NCBI GenBank assembly: GCA_017656295.1
Contig: JACDOC010000001.1
Coordinates: 124,001 to 188,000, forward strand
Source: Bacillus sp. (in: firmicutes)
Lineage (GTDB): Bacteria; Bacillota; Bacilli; Bacillales; JACDOC01
Direction: 5' to 3'
Length of the DNA stretch: 64,000 bases
The position numbers were made by a program, and so were the translations under genes. The notes below the pieces were generated by a model. The model had not been told where the DNA came from, ran no database searches, and was given only the letters and a program-made list of their open reading frames with translations. How positions within the stretch are numbered: the first letter of the stretch is position 1; every line of letters starts with the position of its first letter. Positions 1 through 12,694 of the stretch are shown piece by piece.

Positions 1-1
1 T

Positions 2-181
2 ATTGCTCATAACATTTTTGTTCAAGGACAAATGTGGGGCTTTCGTCGCTGGGCTTTACAAAAAACGTATACGCTTGATCAATACATTCAATTGCAGACG
101 AGATTATTGATATCAGGAATAAAGGGGTATAGAAACAAAAACGAACAGGGGGATAAACATGAGTACAATCGAAGTGTATAA
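2..181 (+). CDS. TetR/AcrR-type regulator, C-terminal fragment (partial)
   Basis: An open frame enters from the left edge and ends at TAA 179-181, overlapping the first 23 bases of icmF. About 59 residues are visible, starting [19 protein letters not shown]. The aromatic- and basic-rich helix fits the C-terminal ligand-binding domain of TetR/AcrR regulators commonly found just upstream of acyl-CoA genes and icmF in Bacillaceae. The DNA-binding half lies outside the window, so the family call rests on tail similarity and context. The overlap suggests translational coupling with icmF. Confidence 0.5.
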   Translation: MAHNIFVQGQMWGFRRWALQKTYTLDQYIQLQTRLLISGIKGYRNKNEQGDKHEYNRSV

Positions 182-3100
182 GCCAAAGCATCACATTCGA
201 TTTATCACGGCGTCCAGTTTATTTGATGGACACGATGCTTCCATCAATATTATGCGGCGTATTTTACAAGCAAGCGGTGCCGAAGTCATTCATTTAGGCC
301 ATAACCGTTCGGTCGAAGAAATTGTGAATGCGGCGATTCAAGAAGACGTTCAAGGAATCGCGGTTTCTTCGTATCAAGGCGGACATATGGAATTTTTTAA
401 ATATATGTACGACTTGTTGAAGGAAAAAGGGGCTCCTCACATCCGTATTTATGGGGGCGGGGGCGGTGTTATTATCCCGAAGGAAATTAAGGAGCTTCAC
501 GAATACGGCATTGCCCGAATCTTTTCACCTGAAGACGGTCGACAGCTTGGTCTACAAGGTATGATCAACCTCATGTTAAAAGAATGTGATTTTCCAACGG
601 TGACGAGCGGAATAGAAGAAGAAGTGGAAAAATTAAAAGAAGGAAACGTTAATGCCATTGCCAAACTGATTACGTTAGCCGAATATCAAGTTGGTGGACA
701 GCAGGAAGTAGCGGCAACGGCTCAAGCGGTGATGAAAGAAGTCCGCTCGTTAGCACACTCCATTCCAGTACTCGGGATTACCGGAACAGGGGGAGCCGGA
801 AAAAGTTCATTAACAGACGAATTAATTCGTCGCTTTATTAACGAATTTGAAGATAAAAAAGTAGCGGTTCTTTCTGTGGACCCAACGAAACAAAAAACAG
901 GAGGCGCGCTTTTAGGAGACCGTATTCGAATGAATGCGATTTTCTCACCACGAGTCTATATGCGTTCGCTCGCCACACGAGGGTCGAAAAACGAGCTCTC
1001 ACTAGCCATTCGCGATGCCATTTCGGTCGTTAAAGCCGCTGGATTTGACTTAGTCATTGTCGAAACGAGCGGAATCGGTCAAGGGGACGCCGAAATTCGT
1101 GACATTTCCGATGTGGCGATGTACGTCATGACGAGCGAGTTTGGCGCGCCATCCCAGCTTGAAAAGATTGATATGATTGACTATGCTGATTTAATTGTCA
1201 TTAACAAATTCGAACGAAAAGGTTCAGAAGATGCACTTCGTCAAGTACAAAAGCAATACCAGCGCAGCCATATGTTATTTGACAAAGACTTATCGGAAAT
1301 GCCTGTGTACGGTACGATCGCGAGTCAATTCAACGATCCAGGAACGAATGCGTTATTTGCGGCTTTAATTGAGAAAATAAACAAAAAAATGGGATTTGAC
1401 TGGAAGACATCGTACTCCAAAGATGAAAAAGTAGTGAAGCAAAACGTCATTATCCCGAACGAACGCCGTTATTATTTGCGAGAAATTGCAGAAACGGTAC
1501 GCAACTATCATAAACACGTCGATGAGCAAGTCCGGCTCGGCCGTCGGTTGTTCCAATTAGAAGGTGCGATTGAAGCTCTGAAAGAACAAGAAGGAAACGA
1601 AGATGTTATCCGTTCACTCCAAACGTTAAAGAAAGAAGTGGAAGAAAAATTAACTCCTGAATCGAAAAAAATTTTAGCCGGCTGGGAAGAGATGAAAGCC
1701 CTTTATGCGGGAGAAACGTTCGTGACGAAAGTTCGAGATAAAGAAATCGTCACCGAACTTTCAACGAAAAGCTTATCCGGTTTGCGCATTCCAAAAGTGG
1801 CGTTACCGAAGTTTAAAGACTATGGCGAAATTTTACGATGGGTGTACAAAGAAAATGTTCCTGGAAAATTCCCGTTTACGGCAGGTGTCTTCCCGTTCAA
1901 ACGACAAGGGGAAGATCCAAAGCGTCAATTTGCCGGGGAGGGAACACCAGAACGGACGAACAAACGGTTCCATTACTTGTCCAAAGATGATCAAGCGAAA
2001 CGCTTAAGTACAGCGTTTGACTCAGTCACCTTGTACGGGGAAGACCCAGATTACCGTCCAGATATTTACGGAAAAGTCGGCGAAAGTGGGGTCAGCGTCT
2101 GTACGCTCGATGATATGAAAAAATTGTACGCCGGGTTCGATTTATGCCATCCGCTCACATCCGTATCGATGACGATAAACGGTCCAGCGCCGATTATTTT
2201 AGCGATGTATATGAATACAGCCATTGACCAACAAGTAGAGAAAAAAGAGCAAGAGTTAGGACGGCCGTTAACAAAAGAAGAGTACGAGGAAGTAAAAGCC
2301 TATACGCTTCGTACGGTTCGCGGAACGGTCCAGGCGGATATTTTAAAAGAAGACCAAGGACAAAATACGTGTATTTTCTCTACCGAATTTGCTCTTCGGA
2401 TGATGGGCGATGTCCAAGAATACTTTATCCAAAACGGTGTTCGTAACTATTATTCCGTATCCATCTCTGGATATCATATTGCCGAAGCGGGAGCGAACCC
2501 GATTTCCCAATTAGCGTTTACGCTAGCTAACGGGTTTACGTACGTCGAATATTACTTAAGTCGTGGTATGCATATCGACGACTTTGCACCGAATCTATCG
2601 TTCTTCTTCTCTAACGGCTTAGACCCAGAATATACGGTGATTGGTCGTGTCGCCCGTCGTATTTGGGCAACGGTGATGCGGGAAAAATATGGTGCGAACG
2701 AACGAAGCCAAAAGCTCAAATATCACGTGCAAACATCCGGTCGTTCGTTACACGCACAAGAAATCGACTTTAATGACATTCGTACCACTTTACAAGCGTT
2801 AATGGCCCTTCAAGATAACTGTAACTCCTTGCATACGAACGCCTACGATGAAGCGATTACGACACCTACGGAAGAATCGGTTCGTCGAGCGATGGCTATT
2901 CAGCTCATTATTACAAAAGAGCACGGGTTATCAAAAAACGAAAACCCACTTCAAGGTTCATTTATTATAGAAGAGTTAACCGACCTAGTTGAACAAGAGG
3001 TTTTAAAAGAGTTTGATCGTCTTAACGACCGGGGCGGTGTACTCGGTGCGATGGAAACACAATATCAACGAAGCAAAATTCAAGAAGAATCGATGTACTA

Positions 3101-3425
3101 TGAAATGAAAAAACACTCAGGTGAACTACCGATTATTGGTGTCAATACGTATCTAAATCCAAATCCTCCTTCAGAAGAAGAATTAAATAACATGGAATTA
3201 GCGCGTGCAACAAAAGAAGAGAAAGAAACACAAATTCGTAATTTAAAAGCGTTCCACGAGCGAAATAAAGACAAAGTAGATGAAGCGCTAAAACGCTTAA
3301 AAGAAACGGCGGTCTCCGGAGGTAATATTTTTGCCGAACTCATGGAAACCGTCAAAGTGGCGAGCCTCGGCCAAATTACTAAAGCCCTTTACGAAGTGGG
3401 CGGTCAATATCGCCGAAACATGTGA
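159..3425 (+). CDS. icmF: Fused isobutyryl-CoA mutase IcmF
   Basis: Adenosylcobalamin-dependent interconversion of isobutyryl-CoA and n-butyryl-CoA. The 1088 residues have the IcmF order. An N-terminal B12-binding Rossmann domain (about 10-140) carries [20 protein letters not shown] and a glycine-rich GGGGGV stretch. A MeaB/MeaI-type G-protein chaperone domain (about 200-420) carries the P-loop [12 protein letters not shown] and a NKFE nucleotide motif. A linker and a C-terminal TIM-barrel mutase domain (about 560-1080) follow. Full length for the family, with no frameshift. ATG 159 has an AGGGGGAT ribosome site. It overlaps the upstream regulator fragment, suggesting control by that regulator in branched-chain or fatty acyl-CoA metabolism. 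Confidence 0.95.
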   Translation: MSTIEVYKPKHHIRFITASSLFDGHDASINIMRRILQASGAEVIHLGHNRSVEEIVNAAIQEDVQGIAVSSYQGGHMEFFKYMYDLLKEKGAPHIRIYGGGGGVIIPKEIKELHEYGIARIFSPEDGRQLGLQGMINLMLKECDFPTVTSGIEEEVEKLKEGNVNAIAKLITLAEYQVGGQQEVAATAQAVMKEVRSLAHSIPVLGITGTGGAGKSSLTDELIRRFINEFEDKKVAVLSVDPTKQKTGGALLGDRIRMNAIFSPRVYMRSLATRGSKNELSLAIRDAISVVKAAGFDLVIVETSGIGQGDAEIRDISDVAMYVMTSEFGAPSQLEKIDMIDYADLIVINKFERKGSEDALRQVQKQYQRSHMLFDKDLSEMPVYGTIASQFNDPGTNALFAALIEKINKKMGFDWKTSYSKDEKVVKQNVIIPNERRYYLREIAETVRNYHKHVDEQVRLGRRLFQLEGAIEALKEQEGNEDVIRSLQTLKKEVEEKLTPESKKILAGWEEMKALYAGETFVTKVRDKEIVTELSTKSLSGLRIPKVALPKFKDYGEILRWVYKENVPGKFPFTAGVFPFKRQGEDPKRQFAGEGTPERTNKRFHYLSKDDQAKRLSTAFDSVTLYGEDPDYRPDIYGKVGESGVSVCTLDDMKKLYAGFDLCHPLTSVSMTINGPAPIILAMYMNTAIDQQVEKKEQELGRPLTKEEYEEVKAYTLRTVRGTVQADILKEDQGQNTCIFSTEFALRMMGDVQEYFIQNGVRNYYSVSISGYHIAEAGANPISQLAFTLANGFTYVEYYLSRGMHIDDFAPNLSFFFSNGLDPEYTVIGRVARRIWATVMREKYGANERSQKLKYHVQTSGRSLHAQEIDFNDIRTTLQALMALQDNCNSLHTNAYDEAITTPTEESVRRAMAIQLIITKEHGLSKNENPLQGSFIIEELTDLVEQEVLKEFDRLNDRGGVLGAMETQYQRSKIQEESMYYEMKKHSGELPIIGVNTYLNPNPPSEEELNNMELARATKEEKETQIRNLKAFHERNKDKVDEALKRLKETAVSGGNIFAELMETVKVASLGQITKALYEVGGQYRRNM

Positions 3426-3435
3426 TTTTTGATAA

Positions 3436-3480
3436 GGTCATTCTCCTTTTTTTTAAAGAGGGGCATGACCCTTTTTTTAT
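3436..3480 (+). terminator. icmF intrinsic terminator
   Basis: An imperfect stem (GGTCAT 3436-3441 with ATGACC 3465-3470, plus inner pairs) is followed by a run of seven T, 11 bases after the icmF stop. Confidence 0.75.
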
Positions 3481-3595
3481 TAATGGGTATAATAGAAGTG
3501 AAGGAAAACGAGATGTACGATTCGAAAATATGTTTGGCCGTAATTGCTCGCTCCTTGGTCGTAGGGGTTATTATTATGTGTAGGATGTGTCTTAG

Positions 3596-3784
3596 GTGAA
3601 AAAATTTGGCTACGTACTCATCATTGGCTTACTTGTATATGTGACAAAACAGTTGTATCTTCACCAATTAGGTGCGATTCCCTTTTTATTATTTGCGGTT
3701 TATTTTTTCTACTTAGGGATAAAAGAATTGAGGAAAGAACGAGCACACACGAAAGACCGGCGCAAACGGGCGAGCAATTCGTAA
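3596..3784 (+). CDS. Small membrane protein, unknown function
   Basis: 62 residues from a GTG start. Two hydrophobic segments (about 4-20 and 26-45) are followed by a strongly basic tail (KELRKERAHTKDRRKRASNS), so a cytoplasmic C-terminus is expected by the positive-inside rule. I do not recognise the family. It stands alone between the icmF terminator and rpoE, and its ribosome site (GGATGTG) is weak. A TATAAT at 3488-3493 could be its -10. It could be a spurious ORF, but the hydrophobic/basic pattern is protein-like. Confidence 0.45.
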   Translation: MKKFGYVLIIGLLVYVTKQLYLHQLGAIPFLLFAVYFFYLGIKELRKERAHTKDRRKRASNS

Positions 3785-3927
3785 TTTTCTTTAGCAAGAA
3801 ACTCACTTCTATCTAGCATAAATGATTTGGATTTGTTTATAATGAGTATTATGGATTTTCGACGATTCTATTAGTTTGTCTTTTTTCACTCGAATATTTG
3901 AGTGTGAAATATAGAAAGGATGTGCAG

Positions 3928-6329
<2,402 letters not shown>

Positions 6330-6337
6330 TATATAGA

Positions 6338-6367
6338 AAGGTTCAAGGGAATCCTTGAACCTTTTTT
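6338..6367 (+). terminator. pyrG terminator
   Basis: Perfect 11-bp stem (AAGGTTCAAGG with CCTTGAACCTT) around a GAAT loop, followed by Ts. Confidence 0.9.
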
Positions 6368-6400
6368 ATCGAGAGAAAATAATCTAGAACATCTACGCAA

Positions 6401-6480
6401 GTGTCTGTTATACCGATGTAGGTGTCTAGAATCAAAGTGAAATTGACTAAAAAGTGTCCGGAAAACTAATAACATGGTTC
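6401..6480. repeat. Weak 21-bp-period motif array (GTGTCTR type)
   Basis: GTGTCTG at 6401, GTGTCTA at 6422 and TTGACTA at 6443 are spaced exactly 21 bp. GTGTCCG follows at 6454 (half-step) and a degenerate unit near 6474. The array sits between the pyrG terminator and the converging ywjG terminator. It resembles the stronger arrays at 23460, 50728 and 57486 in period but not in motif. Could be chance at this copy number. Confidence 0.35.
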
Positions 6481-6566
6481 CGAACTTACTCTCTACTTGC
6501 CATTTGTGACACGGTTTGTGCCGTATCTCTACTTTATGTGCCTTTAAGAAACTCCGAAGTTTATAA

Positions 6567-6600
6567 AAAAGAGCTAGCCGAATCTAAAGGCCAGCTCTTC
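6567..6600 (-). terminator. ywjG terminator
   Basis: Read on the minus strand, GAGCTGGCC pairs with GGCTAGCTC (one mismatch) and is followed by six T, just downstream of the ywjG stop at 6611. Confidence 0.85.
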
Positions 6601-6610
6601 TGAACGAATT

Positions 6611-7138
6611 TTAATATTCGTTCAACATTTCTTCCAAAGTAAACTTTAGGCAGAAATAAATGTATAACGCAGCGATGGTTGCCGGGAAGCCTACTCGTTC
6701 GCCTGATTCGTCAGGAAGCATACTTTTAATCACTTTTGTATCAATATGTACATCCGCTAATGTCGTTAAGTCTTTTGCGCTATCAGACGAAACAGCACCT
6801 GACACCGCCACGAACGGAATTTGTTTTTCTACAAGCTGTTGTCCTAGCTGAAGTGCATCCTCGTCGGTACTGAATCGGCTAACAAGCAGTACCCGATCGG
6901 CAGAAGTTAGTTCATCGAGTTGATCAGCAGCTAAAATTCGAGCGTTGGCTAGAGGTTCTTTTCCTTTTAACGCTTCAATTGCCACAACTTCCATTTCGCC
7001 AAACCCACAAATGTATATGTTGCCTTCGCCTACTGCTGCTTGTGCTAACAATCGGGCACCGTCTTCAATCGAAAATTCCTCTTTATCGAAAATACGGTTC
7101 ATTAACCCAGATAATTGAGTAGTGAACATTTTAATCAA
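6611..7138 (-). CDS. ywjG: DUF2529 family protein YwjG
   Basis: About 175 residues. The sequence IKMFTTQLSGLMNRIF and its position between pyrG and spo0F match B. subtilis YwjG (DUF2529). The fold looks like a sugar-isomerase (SIS)-type Rossmann domain (GEGNIYICGFGEMEVVAIEAL, VLLVSRFSTDEDA), but no catalytic motif can be assigned. Its function is unknown. TTG 7138 is chosen because AAGGGG lies nine bases upstream; the in-frame TTG at 7147 touches that ribosome site. Transcribed opposite to its neighbours. Confidence 0.85.
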   Translation of the reverse strand: MIKMFTTQLSGLMNRIFDKEEFSIEDGARLLAQAAVGEGNIYICGFGEMEVVAIEALKGKEPLANARILAADQLDELTSADRVLLVSRFSTDEDALQLGQQLVEKQIPFVAVSGAVSSDSAKDLTTLADVHIDTKVIKSMLPDESGERVGFPATIAALYIYFCLKFTLEEMLNEY

Positions 7139-7244
7139 ATTAATCAACCCCTTAAAATGGTAGGATTGTCAACGAATATTATTTATAAGTGTCGTCTCTC
7201 ATTATAAAAGTGATGGAGGGGAAAAGCAAAAGAGGATGATGACT

Positions 7245-7253
7245 TCTGTCGAA
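7245..7253 (+). promoter_or_regulatory. Candidate Spo0A box upstream of spo0F
   Basis: TCTGTCGAA matches the 0A-box core TGTCGAA. The B. subtilis spo0F promoter is bound by Spo0A~P at such boxes. A sigma-H-like GCAGGAAAT (7272-7280, fits RNAGGAWWW) lies downstream, with a weak -10 near 7292. Confidence 0.5.
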
Positions 7254-7303
7254 AATCTTTTTAAGACAGGAGCAGGAAATAGTAGGAAAAACAAGAAGTA
7301 TTA

Positions 7304-7332
7304 TTTAACCAATACCAATAGTTTCGTATAAT
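7304..7332 (+). promoter_or_regulatory. Candidate sigma-A promoter of spo0F
   Basis: TTTAAC (7304-7309), 17-base spacer, perfect TATAAT (7327-7332), 55 bases before the spo0F start. Confidence 0.5.
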
Positions 7333-7387
7333 GGGATGTAGGTAGGAACTTTTGGGCTATGGGAACGAGGATAAGGGAGTGAAAGGA

Positions 7388-7759
7388 ATGAAAGAAAAAA
7401 TTTTAATCGTTGATGACCAGTTTGGCATTCGTATTTTGTTGAACGAAGTATTGCAAAAAGAAGGATATGAAACGTTTCAAGCCGCAAATGGTATTCAGGC
7501 ATTAGAAATTTTAGAAAAAAATTCACCAGATTTAGTATTGTTAGACATGAAAATTCCTGGAATGGATGGGATTGAAATATTAAAACGGATGAAAGAAAAA
7601 GATCCAGATATTCGTGTGATCATTATGACCGCCTATGGTGAATTGGATATGATTCAAGAGGCCAAGGACTTAGGAGCGCTTACGCATTTTGCGAAACCGT
7701 TTGATATTGATGATATTCGTCAAGCAGTCAAGGAATACTTACCAATTCGTTCAAACTAA
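7388..7759 (+). CDS. spo0F: Sporulation phosphorelay response regulator Spo0F
   Basis: A lone receiver domain that takes phosphate from sporulation kinases (KinA and relatives) and passes it to Spo0B and then Spo0A. 123 residues. Acidic pocket D9 D10, phospho-acceptor D53 in [11 protein letters not shown], conserved T81 in IIMTAYGE and K103 in HFAKPFD. There is no output domain, as expected. ATG 7388 follows GGGAGTGAAAGG. The open frame extends 12 codons upstream, without homology. An upstream 0A box and sigma-H-like element fit known control. Upstream gene ywjG is divergent. Confidence 0.96.
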   Translation: MKEKILIVDDQFGIRILLNEVLQKEGYETFQAANGIQALEILEKNSPDLVLLDMKIPGMDGIEILKRMKEKDPDIRVIIMTAYGELDMIQEAKDLGALTHFAKPFDIDDIRQAVKEYLPIRSN

Positions 7760-7792
7760 TTGCAAAATATTTTTGTTAATCGTTCGAACTTG

Positions 7793-7822
7793 TTGGTAAA
7801 ATGGGCATGATTTTGGTATCAT
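7793..7822 (+). promoter_or_regulatory. Candidate sigma-A promoter of fbaA
   Basis: TTGGTA (7793-7798), 18-base spacer, TATCAT (7817-7822) preceded by TGG, about 97 bases before fbaA. Confidence 0.45.
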
Positions 7823-7918
7823 ACTAATGAATTTTAAAAGTAAGTCTACCAGATGAGTACATATTTCAAACGATGAGGTTCTGGCGGACTTTTTTGAATT
7901 TATTAAGGAGGAAGAAAA

Positions 7919-8779
7919 ATGCCTTTAGTTTCCATGACTGAAATGTTGAACAAAGCAAAAAAAGAAGGCTATGCTGTTGGGCAGTTCAACTTAAACAACC
8001 TTGAGTTCACGCAAGCAATTTTACAAGCAGCTCAGGAAGAAAAGTCACCGGTCATCCTTGGTGTATCTGAAGGTGCTGGACGTTACATGGGTGGCTTTAA
8101 ACTCGTTGTGAATATGGTAAAAGCGCTCATGGAAGAATACAATGTGACCGTTCCAGTAGCGATTCACTTAGACCACGGTTCTAGCTTCGAATCTTGTGCG
8201 AAAGCTATTCATGCTGGATTTACTTCTGTTATGATTGACGCTTCTCATCATCCATTTGAAGAAAACGTAGCAATCACTTCCAAAGTAGTAGAATTAGCCC
8301 ATATCCACGGTGTTTCCGTAGAAGCAGAGCTTGGTGTCGTTGGTGGTCAAGAAGATGATGTAGTGGCTAATGGCATCATTTACGCCGATCCAGATGAGTG
8401 TGAAGAGCTTGTAAAACGTACAGGAATCGACTGCTTAGCGCCAGCATTAGGTTCTGTACATGGCCCTTACAAAGGTGAGCCTAACTTAGGATTTGCGGAA
8501 ATGGAAGAAATCAGCAACCGTACAGGTGTACCGCTCGTTCTTCATGGTGGAACTGGAATTCCAACAAAAGATATTCAACGTGCGATTTCCCTTGGTACAG
8601 CGAAAATCAACGTAAATACGGAAAACCAAATCGCATCTTCGAAAAAAGTTCGTGAAATTTTAGCAGAAAAACCAGACCTATACGATCCTCGTAAATATTT
8701 AGGACCTGCTCGTGAAGCGATTAAAGAAACTGTAAAAGGAAAAATGCGCGAGTTCGGTTCTTCTGGAAAAGCTGAATAA
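7919..8779 (+). CDS. fbaA: Class II fructose-1,6-bisphosphate aldolase
   Basis: Cleaves fructose-1,6-bisphosphate to glyceraldehyde-3-phosphate and dihydroxyacetone phosphate in glycolysis, and the reverse in gluconeogenesis. 286 residues, the usual length for the short Bacillus class IIb enzyme. Zinc-binding HLDHGSS, the [12 protein letters not shown] region, GSVHGPYKG, and the phosphate-binding HGGTGIP and NVNTENQ motifs are all present. Strong AAGGAGG ribosome site ahead of ATG 7919. A GC-rich terminator separates it from tal. Confidence 0.97.
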   Translation: MPLVSMTEMLNKAKKEGYAVGQFNLNNLEFTQAILQAAQEEKSPVILGVSEGAGRYMGGFKLVVNMVKALMEEYNVTVPVAIHLDHGSSFESCAKAIHAGFTSVMIDASHHPFEENVAITSKVVELAHIHGVSVEAELGVVGGQEDDVVANGIIYADPDECEELVKRTGIDCLAPALGSVHGPYKGEPNLGFAEMEEISNRTGVPLVLHGGTGIPTKDIQRAISLGTAKINVNTENQIASSKKVREILAEKPDLYDPRKYLGPAREAIKETVKGKMREFGSSGKAE

Positions 8780-8788
8780 TGAACGGAT

Positions 8789-8830
8789 CAAGACCTGTCA
8801 AGGGGATCCCCCTTTGTCAGGTCTTCTCTT
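8789..8830 (+). terminator. fbaA terminator
   Basis: AAGACCTG...CAGGTCTT stem extended by inner AGGGG/CCCCT pairs around ATC. The 3' side is CT-rich rather than a clean T run, so termination may be partial, with read-through into tal. Confidence 0.6.
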
Positions 8831-8954
8831 CAAATGGAAAAATGATTTTGTCCGCTTGTTCTCCTGCGATTCTATAGGTTTAATTTCACTAGATTTTTCC
8901 ATCCGACTTTTATTACAAACGAATTTGCTACCGTCATTAGGAGGAATAGAAAAC

Positions 8955-9602
8955 ATGAAATTTTTTATTGATACAGCGAACCTTGCCGAAATTAAAGAAG
9001 CACATGAGCTTGGTATTTTAGCTGGTGTAACAACCAACCCATCGCTTGTGGCAAAAGAAAACGTATCATTTCACGATCGTCTTCGCGAAATCACATCATT
9101 TGTATCGGGGTCTGTCAGTGCCGAAGTTATTGCCACAGATGCAGAAGGGATGATTAAAGAAGGAAAAGAACTCGCTCAAATCGCTCCAAACATTACGATT
9201 AAAGTACCAATGACACCAGATGGATTAAAGGCTGTTCATGCGTTTTCCAAAGAAGGAATCAAAACGAACGTGACGCTCGTATTTAGCGCAAACCAAGCGT
9301 TACTAGCAGCACGTGCAGGCGCAACGTATGTGTCCCCATTTTTAGGACGTCTAGATGATATCGGTCATGACGGCTTAGATTTAATTGAAAAAATTGCTCA
9401 TATTTTCGATATTCATGGGATTGAAACTGAAATTATTGCAGCATCTATTCGCCATCCTCAGCACGTCACAGAAGCAGCATTACGTGGGGCTCACATTGCG
9501 ACGGTACCGTATAAAGTCTTAATGCAACTGTTTAAACATCCATTAACAGATAAAGGGATTGAAGCATTTTTAGCTGACTGGAATCAAGCATTTAACAAAT
9601 AA
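8955..9602 (+). CDS. tal: Transaldolase (fructose-6-phosphate aldolase-like)
   Basis: Small transaldolase of the non-oxidative pentose-phosphate pathway, 215 residues, like B. subtilis YwjH. Begins [20 protein letters not shown] with GVTTNPSL. The Schiff-base lysine lies in NITIKVPMT; the IRHPQHV and GAHIATVP motifs are also present. ATG 8955 follows AGGAGGAATAG; the longer frame from 8814 runs through the fbaA terminator. In this short subfamily sequence alone does not separate transaldolase from fructose-6-phosphate aldolase, but the B. subtilis orthologue is a transaldolase. Confidence 0.93.
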   Translation: MKFFIDTANLAEIKEAHELGILAGVTTNPSLVAKENVSFHDRLREITSFVSGSVSAEVIATDAEGMIKEGKELAQIAPNITIKVPMTPDGLKAVHAFSKEGIKTNVTLVFSANQALLAARAGATYVSPFLGRLDDIGHDGLDLIEKIAHIFDIHGIETEIIAASIRHPQHVTEAALRGAHIATVPYKVLMQLFKHPLTDKGIEAFLADWNQAFNK

Positions 9603-9790
9603 CGATCGACTCACGCCTTTTTGCAAAAAAGTATACGTTTAAAAATTTTCCAATTAATACATGTTAAGGTGTAAAACGAGTAAACTAAGTGAAAACTAGA
9701 CATACATCTTGTGGAAAACGTAATCGAGTCTATGCAATGGGTGATAACTGAGCAGCATTTCGAATGGAAATGTGGAGAAGGGAGTCAAAA

Positions 9791-11077
9791 ATGGAAAAGT
9801 TAAAAATAGCAGGAGGATCACCATTACAAGGAACCGTCAAAATTAGCGGCGCAAAAAACAGTGCCGTTGCATTAATTCCTGCTACGATTTTAGCTGATTC
9901 TCCTGTCACAATTGAAGGTCTACCAGATATTTCGGATGTTCATATTTTAAAAAGCTTGCTTGAAGAAATTGGTGGTAAAGTCCAATTAAGTGATGGCGAA
10001 ATGACCGTTGACCCATCCCAAATGATTCCCATGCCTCTTCCAAATGGGAATGTGAAAAAGTTACGGGCTTCTTATTATTTAATGGGAGCCATGCTCGGGC
10101 GCTTTAAAAAAGCGGTCATTGGCTTACCTGGCGGATGTCATTTAGGACCACGACCAATAGACCAACACATTAAAGGATTTGAAGCGTTAGGTGCGAAGGT
10201 GACGAACGAGCAAGGGGCCATTTATTTACGTGCCGATGAGCTTCGTGGTGCTCGAATTTATTTGGACGTTGTCAGTGTCGGAGCAACCATTAACATTATG
10301 CTTGCTGCGGTATTAGCGAAAGGCCGCACCATCATTGAAAACGCGGCGAAAGAGCCAGAAATTATTGATGTAGCCACATTGTTAACGAATATGGGAGCTC
10401 GAATTAAAGGGGCAGGTACGGATGTAATCCGGATTGATGGTGTGGATTCGTTAAGTGGTTGCCGTCATACGATTATCCCTGACCGAATTGAAGCAGGAAC
10501 GTTCATGATTTTAGCAGCAGCGATAGGAAAAGGTGTGTTTATCGATAACGTGATTCCCCTACATTTAGAGTCGGTGACAGCGAAATTACGCGAAATGGGC
10601 GTACCTATTGAAGTTGGTGACGATCAAATTTTTGTGGGATGGGCTGATCATTTGAAAGCCGTCGATGTAAAAACACTTGTGTATCCTGGTTTCCCTACAG
10701 ATTTACAACAACCGTTTACTTCTCTTTTAACAAAAGCAGAAGGAACGTCCGTTGTAACCGATACCATTTACTCCGCAAGATTTAAACATATCGATGAGTT
10801 ACGCCGGATGAACGCTGATATTAAAGTTGAAGGGCGTTCAGCCATCGTGCATGGGCCGATTCAATTACAAGGTGCAAAAGTTCGAGCGAGTGACCTCCGA
10901 GCTGGTGCCGCGTTAGTCATCGCTGGATTAATGGCAGATGGAATTACAGAAGTAACCGGTTTAGAACATATTGATCGTGGGTATTGCGAACTGGTCGAAA
11001 AGCTCACTGGTCTTGGAGCAACCGTTTGGCGTGAAAAAATGACAGAGGAAGAAATTGAACAGTTAAAAAATATGTAA
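9791..11077 (+). CDS. murAB: UDP-GlcNAc 1-carboxyvinyltransferase MurA2 (MurZ/MurAB)
   Basis: First committed step of peptidoglycan synthesis: adds enolpyruvate from PEP to UDP-GlcNAc. 428 residues with the inside-out alpha/beta barrel signature. Catalytic C116 lies in [15 protein letters not shown] and the catalytic-loop region is intact. The HLGPR form and position after tal match the MurAB/MurZ paralogue of low-GC Gram-positives. The major MurAA is at 52234 in this window, with [16 protein letters not shown] 9791 after GAAGGGAGTC; the nine codons upstream are unlike the family. Confidence 0.95.
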   Translation: MEKLKIAGGSPLQGTVKISGAKNSAVALIPATILADSPVTIEGLPDISDVHILKSLLEEIGGKVQLSDGEMTVDPSQMIPMPLPNGNVKKLRASYYLMGAMLGRFKKAVIGLPGGCHLGPRPIDQHIKGFEALGAKVTNEQGAIYLRADELRGARIYLDVVSVGATINIMLAAVLAKGRTIIENAAKEPEIIDVATLLTNMGARIKGAGTDVIRIDGVDSLSGCRHTIIPDRIEAGTFMILAAAIGKGVFIDNVIPLHLESVTAKLREMGVPIEVGDDQIFVGWADHLKAVDVKTLVYPGFPTDLQQPFTSLLTKAEGTSVVTDTIYSARFKHIDELRRMNADIKVEGRSAIVHGPIQLQGAKVRASDLRAGAALVIAGLMADGITEVTGLEHIDRGYCELVEKLTGLGATVWREKMTEEEIEQLKNM

Positions 11078-11175
11078 ATTCCTCTTTCAACTGCGAAAAT
11101 GTGTTACAATAAATATGGATATGTGTTATACGAATAAAAGGGTAAGATGGGATTGTAACACAGGAGGAATAATTA

Positions 11176-12141
11176 ATGGAAAGAAGCTTATCAATGGAAT
11201 TAGTTCGTGTCACCGAAGCCGCTGCGTTAGCCTCAGCTCGCTGGATGGGTCGTGGAAAAAAGAATGAAGCGGATGAAGCCGCAACTTCAGCCATGCGTGA
11301 CGTGTTTGATACGGTTCCAATGAAAGGAACAGTGGTGATTGGTGAAGGAGAAATGGACGAGGCTCCGATGTTGTACATTGGTGAAAAGCTAGGGACCGGT
11401 TATGGACCGCGAGTGGATGTTGCAGTCGATCCATTAGAAGGAACAAACATCGTTGCTTCCGGAGGCTGGAATGCGTTAGCCGTATTAGCAGTAGCCGATC
11501 ACGGGAACTTATTACACGCCCCTGATATGTACATGGATAAAATCGCCGTAGGCCCAGAAGCGGTTGGTCAAATTGACATCAACGCTCCGATTATCGATAA
11601 TTTAAAAGCGGTCGCAAAGGCAAAAAATAAAGATATTGAGGATGTCGTGGCTACCGTTTTGAATCGCCCGCGTCACGAACACATTATTCAACAATTGCGC
11701 GAAGCGGGAGCGCGTATTAAATTAATTAATGACGGAGATGTAGCAGGCGCGATTAATACCGCTTTTGACCATACAGGTGTTGATATTTTATTCGGTTCTG
11801 GTGGAGCACCTGAAGGAGTTATTGCCGCTGTCGCCTTGAAATGCTTAGGTGGAGAACTTCAGGGACGTTTGTTACCACAAAATGAAGCAGAAGTGGAGCG
11901 TTGTCGGAAAATGGGTCTTGATACAGAAAAAGTTCTACGAATGGAAGACCTAGTTCGTGGGGACGATGCCATTTTTGCCGCTACTGGTGTAACGGATGGT
12001 GAATTATTAAAAGGTGTTCAATTTAAAGGGTCCTATGGCTTAACCCATTCCGTTGTTATGCGAGCAAAATCTGGAACGGTCCGTTTTATTGAAGGACGCC
12101 ATAGTTTGAAGAAAAAACCTCATCTTGTTATAAAACCTTAA
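11176..12141 (+). CDS. glpX: Class II fructose-1,6-bisphosphatase
   Basis: Hydrolyses fructose-1,6-bisphosphate to fructose-6-phosphate in gluconeogenesis. 321 residues of the GlpX family: metal/phosphate motifs [11 protein letters not shown] and [11 protein letters not shown], then [10 protein letters not shown] and [18 protein letters not shown]. It corresponds to B. subtilis YwjI, next to rho. ATG 11176 after a CAGGAGGA site. Clustering with fbaA, tal and murAB groups sugar-phosphate and cell-wall functions. Confidence 0.95.
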   Translation: MERSLSMELVRVTEAAALASARWMGRGKKNEADEAATSAMRDVFDTVPMKGTVVIGEGEMDEAPMLYIGEKLGTGYGPRVDVAVDPLEGTNIVASGGWNALAVLAVADHGNLLHAPDMYMDKIAVGPEAVGQIDINAPIIDNLKAVAKAKNKDIEDVVATVLNRPRHEHIIQQLREAGARIKLINDGDVAGAINTAFDHTGVDILFGSGGAPEGVIAAVALKCLGGELQGRLLPQNEAEVERCRKMGLDTEKVLRMEDLVRGDDAIFAATGVTDGELLKGVQFKGSYGLTHSVVMRAKSGTVRFIEGRHSLKKKPHLVIKP

Positions 12142-12694
12142 TTTTTTTAGCGACGATTGGAAACCCTTTCTTCCCAAGAAATTCAATCGAGGCAAGCATG
12201 TCGCTTGCCTCCATGTTCAATAAACGGTTTTTAGGTGCGGCATGTCTCTTAACGATGGTGGTCGAGGATGCCCTTCATCTCCTTTTTATCTTCACGTTTT
12301 CCCAGCTCGATCGAATAAAAGAGGGATGCGATACAGCCTCCTGATACTGTCGGCTTTCCTTATTAATCTACACATGCTTTTTCCTAATTCTCATTTTTTA
12401 ATAAAAATTATGATGCTCTCATTGATTCTTTTCATAACTTGTGGTTAAAATAGAGGTTGTTTTTTGTAAGCGATTTGAAAAAACACTTACCCAGTAGAAA
12501 AGTAAGAAAACATGGGGAATTTAGGGAACAACTACGTCCGTCCTTTGATCATCTTCTTACTTGTTCACCTTCAAGGAATGTCACTCGCTTCTTTCCTTTC
12601 TTGCTCAAGTTGAATTCTTTATGAAAATCAATTCTTTGTATTTAACTAGCTTCATAAAAACAAAAAGTTGAAAAAAGAAAAGTGTGGTGTCGAC
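12142..12694. other. glpX-rho intergenic region with rho leader
   Basis: A 553-bp gap. It holds a perfect 7-bp inverted repeat (GGCAAGC, 12194-12200, with GCTTGCC, 12206-12212) without a T tract, a candidate rho promoter at 12422-12451, and a pyrimidine-rich stretch at about 12537-12611. A 68-codon open frame at 12242-12448 lacks a good ribosome site and is not called. Confidence 0.6.
12422..12451 (+). promoter_or_regulatory. Candidate sigma-A promoter of rho
   Basis: TTGATT (12422-12427), 18-base spacer, TAAAAT (12446-12451). It would give a leader of about 235 nt before rho. Confidence 0.45.

Noticed and set aside
12194-12212. GGCAAGC/GCTTGCC inverted repeat as the glpX terminator
   Set aside because: No T tract on either side. 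Kept only as an unassigned inverted repeat in the intergenic entry.
12242-12448. 68-codon ORF in the glpX-rho gap
   Set aside because: No convincing ribosome site or family. The hydrophobic C-terminus arises from T-rich DNA that also contains the likely rho promoter.
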